64,000 nt of DNA from assembly GCA_963834135.1 (NCBI GenBank), contig CAWIAN010000013.1, positions 488,473-552,472 of the forward strand, in the 5' to 3' direction. The DNA comes from Bog-257 sp963834135 (lineage in GTDB: Bacteria > Acidobacteriota > Terriglobia > Terriglobales > Acidobacteriaceae). This document shows positions 52,740-61,905 of this stretch, in pieces. The position numbers and the translations under genes are program-made. The notes beneath the pieces are model-generated. The model worked only from the letters and a program-made list of their open reading frames with translations, was not told the origin of the DNA and ran no database searches. Numbering within the stretch: position 1 is the stretch's first letter; each line of letters begins with the position of its first letter.

Positions 52740-53468
52740 TCACCGCATCCTTTGCTGGCGTTGCAGCAGAACGCGCACGCCGATTGCGATCAGGATGAGC
52801 GGCCAGAAACGCCAGATCCAGTCGAAGTGCAACGCACCCATCTCGTCCAGCAAAAACAGCACGCCAAGGCCGATCAAAACAAAAGCCCCGACAGGAACCC
52901 GAGAGCGCGGCTCTTCCTGCACCGGCTCGACTTCCGGAACCACACCCGCAGCGGCGGCTACAGGTGGCGGGGTTGCCCTAAATCCGGCGGCTCGATTCGA
53001 TGGTGCGCCCGAACTGAACAGGTTGTTGAACCCGAACGGATCGGGGCCCGGCAGGCCCATTTCCTTTGCACGAGCCGTCTTATAAGCCTCGATCGGCATG
53101 TAAAGGTAGAACGCCGCGATTCCAATGCCGAACAGGTCGTTCACGTTATCCGTCATCCAGATCAGGGTGGCGAAGATCAGCACGTGAACAAAACCCTTGG
53201 CAAACTCACCGTTGTACATGGCGCCGACGCCCGGGATGAATCCCAGGAGGGCAGCCAATTTTGGGCTGGGCGTTCCTGCTGGCGGTGGTACACCCGGAGG
53301 CACGGCGGTAGAGCCGGGTGGCGGCACGTTGCCGCTCAAATGCGAGGCCAGACATTCCTCACAATAGACAACGCCATGGACGTCCCGCGAGCACACGCTG
53401 CACAGTGGCTTGCCACAGGTGCGGCAGTACACGACCGCTGGAACATCGGGATGGTTGGCGCAGTTCAT
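52740..53468 (-). CDS. B-box zinc-finger protein with membrane segments and a LiaF-like module
   Basis: 242 residues. The N-terminus (1-42) is a B-box zinc ribbon: CANHPDVPAVVYCRTCGKPLCSVC, spaced C-x2-H and C-x2-C-x4-C-x2-C, then H. A TM2-like part follows (about 65-130: LAALLGFIPGVGAMYNGEFAKG). The C-terminus (about 190-235) is VPVGAFVLIGLGVLFLLDEMG and WPLILIAIGVRVLL. First of three successive proteins with this module. Overlaps the anti-sigma stop by 4 bases; may couple the regulator to the membrane (inference). Confidence 0.82.
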   Translation of the reverse strand: MNCANHPDVPAVVYCRTCGKPLCSVCSRDVHGVVYCEECLASHLSGNVPPPGSTAVPPGVPPPAGTPSPKLAALLGFIPGVGAMYNGEFAKGFVHVLIFATLIWMTDNVNDLFGIGIAAFYLYMPIEAYKTARAKEMGLPGPDPFGFNNLFSSGAPSNRAAGFRATPPPVAAAAGVVPEVEPVQEEPRSRVPVGAFVLIGLGVLFLLDEMGALHFDWIWRFWPLILIAIGVRVLLQRQQRMR

Positions 53469-54259
53469 ACGAGTCTCCTGTTTAGAGCTCCCACCGAACT
53501 GACCAGATGAGAACCCTGCCGCCGGGCCTGAGGGGTTTCTGCTGGAACCACCACCGCACTTGCGGCCAATTTTGGTTGGCCCTGAGCTTGGCTGTGGTTC
53601 GGGGTTTGAGGTTGGGCGTCCCGACGAAGTTCACTCTTCGGCGGGTTCTTCGGATTGGTCGCGGGAACCTCCTGCTGCTGTTGCTGGTTGGTCGCCGGAG
53701 TCGCAGCCCGCTTCAGATCGTGGACTCTTGACTCAATCTCGTATACCAGGCGCATGTTCTCGTAGTAGCGAATGACTCGCGCCTCGGTCGCGTAATAAGT
53801 CTTCATGATGCCCCGGGAGCTCAGGTCCAGATGGCGCAAATCGCTCATGTGGAAGCCGGCAATGCCGAGCAGCATGGTGATGGAAAAGAAAGCCATGCCG
53901 AATGACATGGCGAAACGCGGCGTGGCCACCGGTGCGAAGATCGGAGCCAGCCGCGCTTTCAGCTTGTCGACCCAGCCTTCTGGCTGGGGCGCCGGCATCG
54001 CGTGTTCCGACGGAAGCGCTCCAATCGTCTGGGCCAGGATGTTGTGGACCAGGTTGTGTGGCGGCTCGGCTTCGTCCAGCCCCTTCAGCCAGTGCATTCC
54101 GGCTTGGGCTTCCTCCACCATGGTCCGGCAGGGGGCGCAGCCCCGCTGGTGGGCCTCGAACGCGGCCATCTGGGGACCCTGCAAAGTGCCGTCAAGGGCT
54201 TCAGCCAGAAGGGCTTCTACCTCAGCACACTGCATTTCGGATTGGAATTCACCTGCCAT
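53465..54259 (-). CDS. Anti-sigma factor with zf-HC2-type zinc finger
   Basis: 264 residues. Residues 8-50 fit the anti-sigma zinc finger: Cys in MQCAEVEALL and H-x3-C-x2-C in AHQRGCAPCRTM. One membrane helix (about 117-137, FAMSFGMAFFSITMLLGIAGF) and a periplasmic part with a Gln/Pro/Asn-rich stretch (190-245). The start overlaps the sigma factor stop by one base (TAATG), the usual sign of a sigma/anti-sigma pair. Most likely holds the ECF sigma factor at the membrane until a signal. Confidence 0.88.
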   Translation of the reverse strand: MAGEFQSEMQCAEVEALLAEALDGTLQGPQMAAFEAHQRGCAPCRTMVEEAQAGMHWLKGLDEAEPPHNLVHNILAQTIGALPSEHAMPAPQPEGWVDKLKARLAPIFAPVATPRFAMSFGMAFFSITMLLGIAGFHMSDLRHLDLSSRGIMKTYYATEARVIRYYENMRLVYEIESRVHDLKRAATPATNQQQQQEVPATNPKNPPKSELRRDAQPQTPNHSQAQGQPKLAASAVVVPAETPQARRQGSHLVSSVGALNRRLV

Positions 54260-54858
54260 TAACCTGCCTGCTTATAAGTACGTTGCAATAGCCTTGCCAG
54301 TTCCGTTCGTCCCCGATTTATGCGACTCTTCACAGTTCCTTCGGGTACCTTGAGCACTTTGGCAATGTCCTTGTAGTCCAAATCCTGCAAATCCCGCAAG
54401 ATGACCGCTTCCCGCAGCTCGGGTGAGAGCCGTTTCAGGGCCTCGTGTACCAATTTCTGCGTCTCCTGGCTACGCATTTTGGTTTCAGGGCTAGCACTCT
54501 TGTCCTCCAGTTGCTCTGCCAGGGTCAATCCCTCTTCCTGATTGCCGGGGGTCGCATCCAGCGAATCCGTTACCCGGTCATACTTACCTTTACGGAAGTG
54601 ATCCACGAGAAGGTTCCGCGTGACCGTGGTTACCCAGGTCATAAAGGAAGCCCGCGTGGTGTCAAACGTACTTAACGTGCGATACATCTTGATGAACACT
54701 TCCTGTGCCAGGTCTGATGCGTCATCTGGCGACCCTGAAAAGCGGTAGCAGATGTTGTAAATCCTTCGGTGATACTGCTGGACAATCTCCTGCCAAGCCG
54801 CGGCGTCGCCAGACACACAGCGACGGACAAGGGCATTGACAGCTTGGTTGTCGTCCAA
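54259..54858 (-). CDS. ECF RNA polymerase sigma factor (SigE/RpoE-like)
   Basis: 199 residues. Sigma2 (about 22-90) with YNICYRFSGSPDDASDLAQEVFIKMYR and region 2.3/2.4 aromatic residues FMTWVTTVTRNLLVDHFRK; sigma4 (about 135-190) with LSPELREAVILRDLQDLDYKDIA and VPEGTVKSRINRGRTELARLL. Sizes and spacing are normal. First gene of a five-gene unit (sigma, anti-sigma, three membrane proteins). No promoter with a clear autoregulatory motif seen upstream. Confidence 0.95.
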   Translation of the reverse strand: MDDNQAVNALVRRCVSGDAAAWQEIVQQYHRRIYNICYRFSGSPDDASDLAQEVFIKMYRTLSTFDTTRASFMTWVTTVTRNLLVDHFRKGKYDRVTDSLDATPGNQEEGLTLAEQLEDKSASPETKMRSQETQKLVHEALKRLSPELREAVILRDLQDLDYKDIAKVLKVPEGTVKSRINRGRTELARLLQRTYKQAG

Positions 54859-55081
54859 TCAGCGCTCCCCAAGGGCGTGACTCCTGGCCCAAATCCATTA
54901 CACAGCTAAAGGCTTATACGTGAACCAGGGGCCAGCAGTTCGACCGAAACCGACTGGCTGCGAGATTGCCTTTCGCCACAGACTGCCACCCGATTTCGCC
55001 AAGATTGTAGCAGGGCGTTCATGCAGGGAGGCTGCTCCCGACAACCGCCCGCCTTCACTGTATACTTTGAGTTTTCCTACT

Positions 55082-56974
55082 ATGAGCTCATCGAAGACTG
55101 TGCAGCAGCTTGCGACCCGGTTGATTCCCCGCTCGATTCTGTTCGGCAATCCCGAACGATCGGAACCCGCCATCTCTCCTGACGGCACGCAACTCGCGTA
55201 TTTGGCTCCCGTGAACGGCGTGCTGAATGTCTGGATCCGCACCCTGGGCCAGAGTGACGACCGCCCTGTTACTGCCGATACCAATCGCGGCATTCACGTT
55301 TTCGCCTGGCAGTACGACAACCGTCACATTCTGTACGCCCAGGATGCCGATGGCGACGAGAACTGGCGCGTTTACCAGACCGACATCGCCACCAGGCAGA
55401 CCCGGAACCTGACGCCCTTCGAGAAGGTCCAGGCGTCGATTGTCGCTTATGAATGGAACAAGCCCGAGACGATGCTGGTGCAAATCAACCAGCGCGACGA
55501 AAGCCTGTTCGATGTCCACCGGCTCAACCTAACCACGGGCGAGTTGACGATGGACACTGAAAACCCCGGCGACGTTGCCGGCTGGCACGCGGACAACGAT
55601 CTCCAGGTTCGGGCAGCGCAGGTCATGACTGCCGACGGCAGCACCATCATCCGCGTACGTAACGACGCGAACTCACCCTGGCGCGAACTGATGCAATGGG
55701 GTCCGGACGAGACCTTCGGCGGCGTCTTCGGCTTTACGCCGGACAATCAGAAACTATGGGTCGCCACCAGCGTCGATGTGAATGCTGCCCGCTTGCTGGA
55801 AGTGGACATCAACACTGGCACCCAGAAGGTGATCGCCGCCGATCCACAGTTCGACGTTTCCGGCATCGAGCTGGAACCGAAGACGAACCGGCTCCAGGTT
55901 GCCAGGTTTATCAAGCAGCGCGTCACCTATGAGTTCATCGATCCTGAGATCAAGGCGGACTATGGACAGCTGCAACAGGCGCAATCCGGCGACATTACGA
56001 AGCTGTCGCGCAGCCTGGACGACACTAAGTGGGTTGTGGCCCACTACTGCGATAATGCGCCGCTGCGCTGGTCTTTCTATGATCGCCCTGCGAAGAAGGC
56101 TTCTTTGCTATTTAGCGCCCGGCCCGATCTCGAGCAGTATCAGCTCTCTAGCATGGAGCCTATCGAGTACACCGCGCGCGATGGGATGACCATCTATGGC
56201 TACCTCACCATTCCGGAAGGGATGAAGGCTGAGCGGCTTCCGATGGTGCTGCTGGTTCATGGCGGCCCGTGGCATCGCGACGTGTGGGGTTACAACCCGT
56301 GGGCGCAGTGGCTCGCGAACCGCGGATACGCGGTCTTGCAGCCAAACTTCCGCGGGTCCACCGGCTACGGCAAGCAGTACATCAATGCCGGCGATCTGCA
56401 ATGGGCCGGCGCAATGCACACTGATCTACTCGACGCAAAAAACTGGGCCGTGGAACGAGGCATCGCCGACGCGAACAAAGTCTGCATCATGGGTGGCAGT
56501 TACGGCGGCTACGCAACGCTGGCCGCGCTGGCTTTCTCGCCGGAAGCTTTTTCCTGTGGCGTGGACATCGTCGGGCCGTCGAACCTGAACACGCTGTTGG
56601 CAACGATTCCGCCCTACTGGTCAACCTTGGTGGCTCTGTTTCACAAACGCATGGGCAATAGCGAAGAGTTCCTGAACTCTCAATCGCCAGTGTTCAAGGC
56701 GAACCAGATGAAAGCGCCGCTGTTGATCGGCCAGGGCGCAAACGACCCTCGGGTCAAGCAGGCGGAAAGCGACCAGATTGCGCAGGCGATACGCGCGAAC
56801 GGTCAGGCAGTGGAATACTACGTCTTTCCCGACGAGGGACACGGTTTCGTCGTCCCGGAAAACAACATGGCCTTCAATGCGGCGGTGGAGCGATTCCTGG
56901 CCAAGTATCTGGGCGGCCGCGCCGAACCTCCGTCAGAAGAGGAAGCCAAGCTGCTGGAAAGCATCAAACAGTAA
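55082..56974 (+). CDS. S9 family prolyl-oligopeptidase-like serine peptidase
   Basis: 630 residues from ATG 55082; the earlier open frame covers the promoter region. No signal peptide: likely cytoplasmic. N-terminal beta-propeller with repeats such as SEPAISPDGTQLAYLAP; C-terminal alpha/beta hydrolase with the nucleophile GGSYGG (Ser473), Asp in GANDPRV, and His in DEGHGF. The oxyanion motif HGGPWHRDVWG is present. It should cleave short peptides after Pro or Ala, an acylaminoacyl-peptidase-like role. Divergent from the sigma factor operon. Confidence 0.93.
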   Translation: MSSSKTVQQLATRLIPRSILFGNPERSEPAISPDGTQLAYLAPVNGVLNVWIRTLGQSDDRPVTADTNRGIHVFAWQYDNRHILYAQDADGDENWRVYQTDIATRQTRNLTPFEKVQASIVAYEWNKPETMLVQINQRDESLFDVHRLNLTTGELTMDTENPGDVAGWHADNDLQVRAAQVMTADGSTIIRVRNDANSPWRELMQWGPDETFGGVFGFTPDNQKLWVATSVDVNAARLLEVDINTGTQKVIAADPQFDVSGIELEPKTNRLQVARFIKQRVTYEFIDPEIKADYGQLQQAQSGDITKLSRSLDDTKWVVAHYCDNAPLRWSFYDRPAKKASLLFSARPDLEQYQLSSMEPIEYTARDGMTIYGYLTIPEGMKAERLPMVLLVHGGPWHRDVWGYNPWAQWLANRGYAVLQPNFRGSTGYGKQYINAGDLQWAGAMHTDLLDAKNWAVERGIADANKVCIMGGSYGGYATLAALAFSPEAFSCGVDIVGPSNLNTLLATIPPYWSTLVALFHKRMGNSEEFLNSQSPVFKANQMKAPLLIGQGANDPRVKQAESDQIAQAIRANGQAVEYYVFPDEGHGFVVPENNMAFNAAVERFLAKYLGGRAEPPSEEEAKLLESIKQ

Positions 56975-56994
56975 GCAGACGCCAGATAAGCCTC

Positions 56995-57000
56995 TATAAT
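56995..57000 (+). promoter_or_regulatory. Candidate -10 box of sodA
   Basis: TATAAT about 90 bases before the sodA start, without a good -35 at 17 bases. Confidence 0.3.
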
Positions 57001-57087
57001 GGATGCCCCGGCGAATGTGGGTTTTATCCGGGATTTGCATCCGCGAAATCATCCGTAGCATCAACGCCAACTGGAGGAAGATACAGA

Positions 57088-57702
57088 ATGGCTCACGAAG
57101 TTCCCGCGCTGCCCTACGACTACTCTGCCCTGGAACCCTATATCGACACGCAGACCATGCACCTGCATCACGATAAACATCATCAGGCTTACGTCACGAA
57201 CTTGAATGCCGCACTGGAGAAAGCTCCCGAGCTGCAAAAGTTGAGCGCCGAAGAGCTCATCAAAGGTCTGGAGAACGTTCCCGAAGCGATCCGCACGGCT
57301 GTGCGCAACAATGGCGGCGGCCACGTGAACCACTCCATGTTCTGGAAGATCATGGCCCCGAATGCCGGCGGCGACCCGACGGGCGCGATTGCCGACGCCA
57401 TCAAGCAGACCTTTGGCGATTTCAACGCCTTCAAGGAAAAGTTCAACGACGCCGGTGTGAAGCAGTTCGGCAGCGGCTGGTCATGGCTGGTCCGCGACAA
57501 CGGCGGCAAATTGCAGGTTGTCAGCTCGCCCAATCAAGACAATCCCTTGACCCAGGGCTTCTACCCGATCATGGGCAACGACGTGTGGGAGCACGCGTAC
57601 TACCTGAAATATCAGAACCGCCGCGCCGACTACCTGAAGGAATGGTGGAACGTGGTGAACTGGGCGGAAGTGAATAAGCGCTTCCAGGACAGCCAGAAGT
57701 AA
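57088..57702 (+). CDS. sodA: Fe/Mn superoxide dismutase
   Basis: 204 residues. Opens LPALPYDYSALEPYID-like (ALPYDYSALEPYI). The metal ligands: His in MHLHHDKHHQAYV, His in GGHVNHSMFW, and Asp and His in GNDVWEHAYYLKYQN. GGAGGAAG-type ribosome site just before (tggaggaagata). Residues around GGHVNH and QDNP suggest Mn or cambialistic use, not decisive. Removes superoxide in the cytoplasm. A hairpin follows the gene. Confidence 0.95.
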   Translation: MAHEVPALPYDYSALEPYIDTQTMHLHHDKHHQAYVTNLNAALEKAPELQKLSAEELIKGLENVPEAIRTAVRNNGGGHVNHSMFWKIMAPNAGGDPTGAIADAIKQTFGDFNAFKEKFNDAGVKQFGSGWSWLVRDNGGKLQVVSSPNQDNPLTQGFYPIMGNDVWEHAYYLKYQNRRADYLKEWWNVVNWAEVNKRFQDSQK

Positions 57703-57729
57703 CAATTGTAAAACTGTCGTTATCAATCC

Positions 57730-57753
57730 AAGGGTGCGGCGAACGCACCCTTT
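57730..57753 (+). terminator. Hairpin terminator after sodA
   Basis: AAGGGTGCG-GCGAA-CGCACCCTT, nine-base perfect stem, followed by only a short T-run (TTTGGT). Confidence 0.6.
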
Positions 57754-57779
57754 GGTATTGGTCGAGATCGGGAATCGGA

Positions 57780-58529
57780 ATGAATCGACTGCAAGGAAAA
57801 CGCGCACTCATCACCGGCGGTACCAGTGGCATCGGATTGGAAACCGCGAAGCGGTTCATGGAAGAAGGCGCCCGGATCGCAGTGACCGGCACCAATCCGA
57901 AAAACCTGGAGCAAGCTCGCAAGGATCTGGGCAGCGACGCCCTGGTGATGGCCTCCGACGCCAGCAGCGCCCCGGCGCAGGAAACGCTGGCGAAACAAAT
58001 TCAGCAGGCTTTCGGGAGTCTCGATGTTCTGTTCGTGAATGCTGGGATTGTCGACATGCGGCCTATGCAGCAGATCGACGAAGTGGCATTCGACCGTTCT
58101 GTCGGTATTAACCTGAAAGGCCCATTTTTCCTGATTCAAGCGCTGCTGCCGATCTTCGCGAATCCCGCGTCCATTGTGCTGAACGCATCGGTCAACGCGC
58201 ACATCGGCAATCCGAATACGACGGTTTACGCCGCCACCAAGGCCGCATTATTGTCGCTGACACGCACATTGTCAGGAGAGTTGGGATCGCGCGGGATTCG
58301 CGTGAATGCCGTCAGCCCCGGCCCTACTACGACGCCGCTTTACAGCAAGCTGGGCTTTTCGGAAGCCGAACTCAAAACCGTGTCTTCAGCCATTCAGAAG
58401 CAGGTGCCTGCCGGCCGCTTCGCGAATCCGCGTGAGATCGCTGACGCCGTCGTGTACCTGGCATCGGACGAATCGGCTTACATCGTCGGCGGAGAGATCT
58501 TGATCGACGGCGGCATGAGCACAATTTAG
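57780..58529 (+). CDS. Short-chain dehydrogenase/reductase
   Basis: 249 residues. Classical SDR: cofactor loop TGGTSGIG (about 12-19), NAG at the end of beta4, catalytic Ser in NASVN, Tyr and Lys in YAATK, then VSPGPT. It has THR after beta2 (VTGTNPKN), fitting NADP use weakly. Substrate unknown; FabG-like fold is the broad match. Shares the direction of sodA but a hairpin lies in between. Confidence 0.92.
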   Translation: MNRLQGKRALITGGTSGIGLETAKRFMEEGARIAVTGTNPKNLEQARKDLGSDALVMASDASSAPAQETLAKQIQQAFGSLDVLFVNAGIVDMRPMQQIDEVAFDRSVGINLKGPFFLIQALLPIFANPASIVLNASVNAHIGNPNTTVYAATKAALLSLTRTLSGELGSRGIRVNAVSPGPTTTPLYSKLGFSEAELKTVSSAIQKQVPAGRFANPREIADAVVYLASDESAYIVGGEILIDGGMSTI

Positions 58530-58583
58530 CAATTAGCAGTTAGCTAAAGGCACGCAATCGCTTCTGGTTCGTATAATCGAACG

Positions 58584-59397
58584 TTGAATTCTATCGATCA
58601 CACACCATGTCGGATCGTTTCCCTCCAACCCAGCGCGACTGTCACGTTGCGCGATCTCGGGCTGCTGGACCGGCTTGTCGCCTGCACAAAATATTGCGTC
58701 GATGTTTGCGCTGAGGTGGGTGACGGCACGCGCGTCATCGTTTCCGACTCATGGACTGCGCAGGCGGAACAGATCGTCGCCGCCAAGCCCGATTTGGTGC
58801 TTGCCTCGGTCCCCTATCAACTCGAGGCGGTTGCCGAGATTTTAAAGGCTGGCGTCCGCTTTCTCGGACTTGCGCCGCGAACTCTCGCCGACATCTTATA
58901 CCGACATCGCAGCCATCGCCGGAGTCATGGGTGCCAGCGAGGCGGGCGAGGAGGTCATCGCGCGCATGAGTGCTCGCATCGCAGAGGTCAAGCAAGTTAC
59001 GGCGGCTGTGCCGAAGCAGAAAGTCTTCTGTGAAGAGTGGGGCAAGCCGATCATCGCCTCCCAACCCTGGGTTGCGGAACTGGTGGAGGCCGCCGGCGGA
59101 ACTTTCGTCGGAGTGCCGGGCAAAACCACTACCGCTGAGGACGTCGCGGCCGAGCAACCCGACGTGATTCTCGCAGCGTGGTGCGGCGCCGGAGATCGCG
59201 TGCCCCTGGAAAAGATTGTCGAGCAACGGAGCTGGCAAAGTCTGCCGGCGGTTCGCGAGCGGCGGGTCTTCTGCATCAACGATGAACTGCTGAACACGCC
59301 CGGCAGCAGCCTGCTTGGAGGGCTCGACGCAATCGCATGGGCATTGCGTCCCAGTTTGTTCAAGCCGCCGAGGGGAGTACGGAGAATTGACCCTTAA
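58584..59397 (+). pseudogene. BtuF-like cobalamin-binding protein, split by a one-base insertion
   Basis: The first frame from TTG 58584 reads RIVSLQPSATVTLRDLGLLDRLVACTKYC, then VIVSDSWTAQAEQIVAAKPDLVLAS and FLGLAPRTLADI, after which it becomes a Arg/His/Gly-rich shadow. The real continuation YTDIAAIAGVMGASEAGEEVI and WVAELVEAAGGTFV, then GSSLLGGLDAIAWALRP, is in the next frame to 59397. One extra T in the pair at 58896-58897 explains it; the length is 3n+1. The class is BtuF/periplasmic cobalamin- or iron-complex-binding without a signal peptide. Error or recent mutation. Confidence 0.8.
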
Positions 59398-59574
59398 GCG
59401 TTAACAAGGACGCCGCTCGCCGGGGATTTGGACGTCACCCGGGTCTTGCGCTCCAGGCTCACTGCGTAGCCACCGCTTCGCGGCTTAGCCTGCTTCGCGC
59501 GAATATTTCATCGAGACAGCCGAGAGTCAGAAACAAAGGCACAACCGCCAAGAGCAACGTTGAAAGCTATACAG

Positions 59575-59627
59575 GCTAAGAGCTAAGAGCTAACAGCCAA
59601 GAGCGGATGGTGAAGAGCGAAGAGCCA
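59575..59627. repeat. Short tandem stretch (gctaagagctaa type)
   Basis: ggctaagagctaagagctaacagccaagagcgga...gaagagcgaagagcc: degenerate 7-8-base units, same type as at 48421-48620. Confidence 0.5.
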
Positions 59628-59669
59628 ATCTCGGCGTGAGCCGCGCCGTTGTGATAGAAAAGTATCGGC

Positions 59670-60149
59670 ATGACTCTGCAACAGGAACTCGCGAAAGAGC
59701 TCACTACGCTGGCTGACGCGGCCGCAAGCGTCGACGATCTCATGACGGTGATCGTAGGCCGCCTTCAGCAAAGGCTGCCGCACTACGATTGGGTCGGCTT
59801 CTACAAGATCGAGAAGGGCGATGTTGCGGAAGGGCCGATGCTGGTGATCGGGCCGTACGTCGGAGCGGTGACACCGCACACCCGCATTCCACTCGATCAG
59901 GGCATCTGCGGAGCGGCCGCAAGTTCGGGGCACACCGTTGTGGTTGATGACGTCAGCAGCGATCCTCGTTATCTGGCCTGCTCGATCGAAACCAAGTCAG
60001 AGATCGTTGTGCCCGTGCGCGTGCGAGGCGAAGTCATCGGCGAACTCGACATTGACAGCCACACTCCCGCGGCTTTTACGCCGGACGATCGTCAACTGGT
60101 CGAGCATTGCGCCCGGTTAGTCGGACTCTACCTGGAGAGGACGACCTAG
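59670..60149 (+). CDS. GAF-domain protein related to free methionine-R-sulfoxide reductase
   Basis: 159 residues, the length of fRMsr. HYDWVGFYKI, MLVIGPYVGAV, DQGICGAAASSG, VDDVSSDPRYLACSIETKSEIVVPV and LDIDSHTPAAFTPDD follow the fRMsr pattern. Of the three family cysteines, those in GVCG and IACD are kept (here GICG and LACS), but the one in ACVRIP is replaced (PHTRIP). So it may be a variant with altered chemistry or a plain GAF sensor. It stands just before the mutT-like gene, same strand; both suit oxidative damage repair. Confidence 0.8.
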   Translation: MTLQQELAKELTTLADAAASVDDLMTVIVGRLQQRLPHYDWVGFYKIEKGDVAEGPMLVIGPYVGAVTPHTRIPLDQGICGAAASSGHTVVVDDVSSDPRYLACSIETKSEIVVPVRVRGEVIGELDIDSHTPAAFTPDDRQLVEHCARLVGLYLERTT

Positions 60150-60164
60150 CACCGCATTCACGTC

Positions 60165-60581
60165 ATGCCATCCAGAACTAACTCTATGGTCAAGCAAGTT
60201 GTGGCGGCACTGATTGTGCGTGGTGAAGAAATCCTCTGCTGCCAGCGGAGCGAGTATCAGGCGTTGCCGCTCAAGTGGGAATTTCCCGGCGGCAAGATCG
60301 AGCCCGGTGAGGACGCTCCCGAAGCGCTGGCGCGTGAACTGGAAGAAGAGCTCGGCGTGCGCGCGGAGATCGGCGCGAAAGTTGCCCAGCTACAGCATCG
60401 CTACCACAATGGCAATGCGGTCGATCTGCAATTCTTTGTGGTGGAGCATTACCAGGGTGAGCTGCAAAACCGCATCTTCCGCGAGATCCGCTGGGTCAAT
60501 CGTCGTGAACTCCCCGCGCTGGATTTCCTCGACGCCGACCGCAGCCTGGTCCAGCAGATAGCCAAGGGCGAACTGCTTTAG
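60165..60581 (+). CDS. mutT: Nudix (MutT-like) hydrolase, probable 8-oxo-dGTP diphosphatase
   Basis: 138 residues (ATG 60186 is an alternative start). Nudix box GGKIEPGEDAPEALARELEEELGV in parts: GGKIEPGEDAPEAL and REL-EEELG, complete G-x5-E-x7-REUxEExGU. WEFPGGKI before it, and the family's VKQVVAALIVRGEEILCCQRS opening, as in MutT. 16 bases after the GAF gene, probably cotranscribed. Substrate inferred from family. Confidence 0.88.
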   Translation: MPSRTNSMVKQVVAALIVRGEEILCCQRSEYQALPLKWEFPGGKIEPGEDAPEALARELEEELGVRAEIGAKVAQLQHRYHNGNAVDLQFFVVEHYQGELQNRIFREIRWVNRRELPALDFLDADRSLVQQIAKGELL

Positions 60582-60636
60582 CGAGATCAGGCCAGCACTA
60601 CTGGAAACATCTTGCTGCGATCGATCTTGAACTGCT

Positions 60637-61905
60637 CTAACCGCTCCACCCTCCGGTGGCAAACCACGCTATCGTCAGCCCAATCATGATGATGGTCGTT
60701 GCCCACGCAATGATGTTGAACCATGTGCCATTGATGTACTTGCCCATCAATTCGCTCTTGTTGACCAGCAACAGCATGAAGATGAGCACGAAGGGCAACA
60801 CAATGCCATTGACCACCTGGGAGAGAATGGCGATCTTGATAAGCGGAATATTGGGAAGCAGGATGACGCCGCCCCCGGCAATAAGCAGCAGCGTGTACAG
60901 CCAATAGAAGACTTTCGCTTCGCTAAACTTGTGACTCACGCCCGATTCGAATCCCAGTCCTTCGCAGACGGTGTAGGCAGTCGAAATTGGCAGGATCGAA
61001 GCCGCAAAAAGGGAAGCGTTGAACAGCCCCGCGGCAAAGAGGATGTAGGCGTACTCGCCGGCCAAGCGGCCGCAGCGCCTGAGCAGCATCGGCGGCATCC
61101 CGCAGCTGCCGGACGCCGTGTGCATAGAGCGTCGCCGCGCAGGCTACTACGATGAACCAGGCTACGATGTCCGTGAAAAAGCAGCCCAAGAATCACATCC
61201 CAGCGCGAGGCCTTGTACTCGCGCGCGGTGATGCCCTTTTCCACGATGCTGGATTGCAGATAGAACTGCATCCATGGGGCAATCGTTGTTCCGACTACGC
61301 CAATCACCATGTACAAGATAAGTGGGAGCATGAAACGGTCGGGCATGCGGCGGTTTGAAGGTGGCGATAAAGGCTTCCTTCCAACTCGGCCCAGCGAGAA
61401 CTCCCGCGATGATGTAGGCGAAGTAGAAGAACGAGGCCGCCAGGAAGACCTTCTCCACGCTCTTGTACGATCCTTTGACGATCAGCAGCCACACCACGAC
61501 CGCCGAATACCGGCACGCTGTAGTAACGCGAGATGTGGAACAGCTCCAGGCTGCTGGCGATGCCTGCGAACTCGGCGACCACATTGCCGAAGTTGGTGAT
61601 GATCAGGCCTAGCATCATGAAGAAGGTGATCCGCAGACCATATTCTTCGCGGATGAGGTCGCTCAGGCCCTTGCCGGTCACCGCTCCCATGCGGGCCGAC
61701 ATCTCCTGCACCACAACCAGCGCAACCGTCATGGGGATCATCACCCACAGCAGCAGATAGCCGAACTGGGCGCCGGCAGCGGAGTAGGTGTAAGATGCCG
61801 TCTGGCATCGTTGTCGACGTTAGCGGTGATGAAGCCTGGACCGATGACGGCCAGGAACATCAGCAGGCGAATTCGCCACATCTTCAAACGTCGGGTTTCA
61901 GGCAT
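60637..61905 (-). pseudogene. Nramp-like divalent-metal transporter gene with about six single-base indels
   Basis: From ATG 61905 the minus strand reads LLMFLAVIGPGFITANVDNDA, then the frame is lost at 61791-61804 (two extra bases) and resumes with FGYLLLWVMIPMTVALVVVQEM. Further breaks: 61510-61513 (SVP, then YSAVVVWLLIVKGSY), about 61347-61352 (FKP, then MPDRFMLPLILYMVIG), 61185-61187 (DVILG, then CFFTDIVAWFIVV), and 61064-61065 (LRPL, then AGEYAYILFAAGLFNASLFA), to a stop at 60637. Each piece is well conserved with no stop of its own, so indels are very recent or technical. The DNDA near the start differs from the DPGN of typical MntH. Six extra bases keep 3n. Confidence 0.75.
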
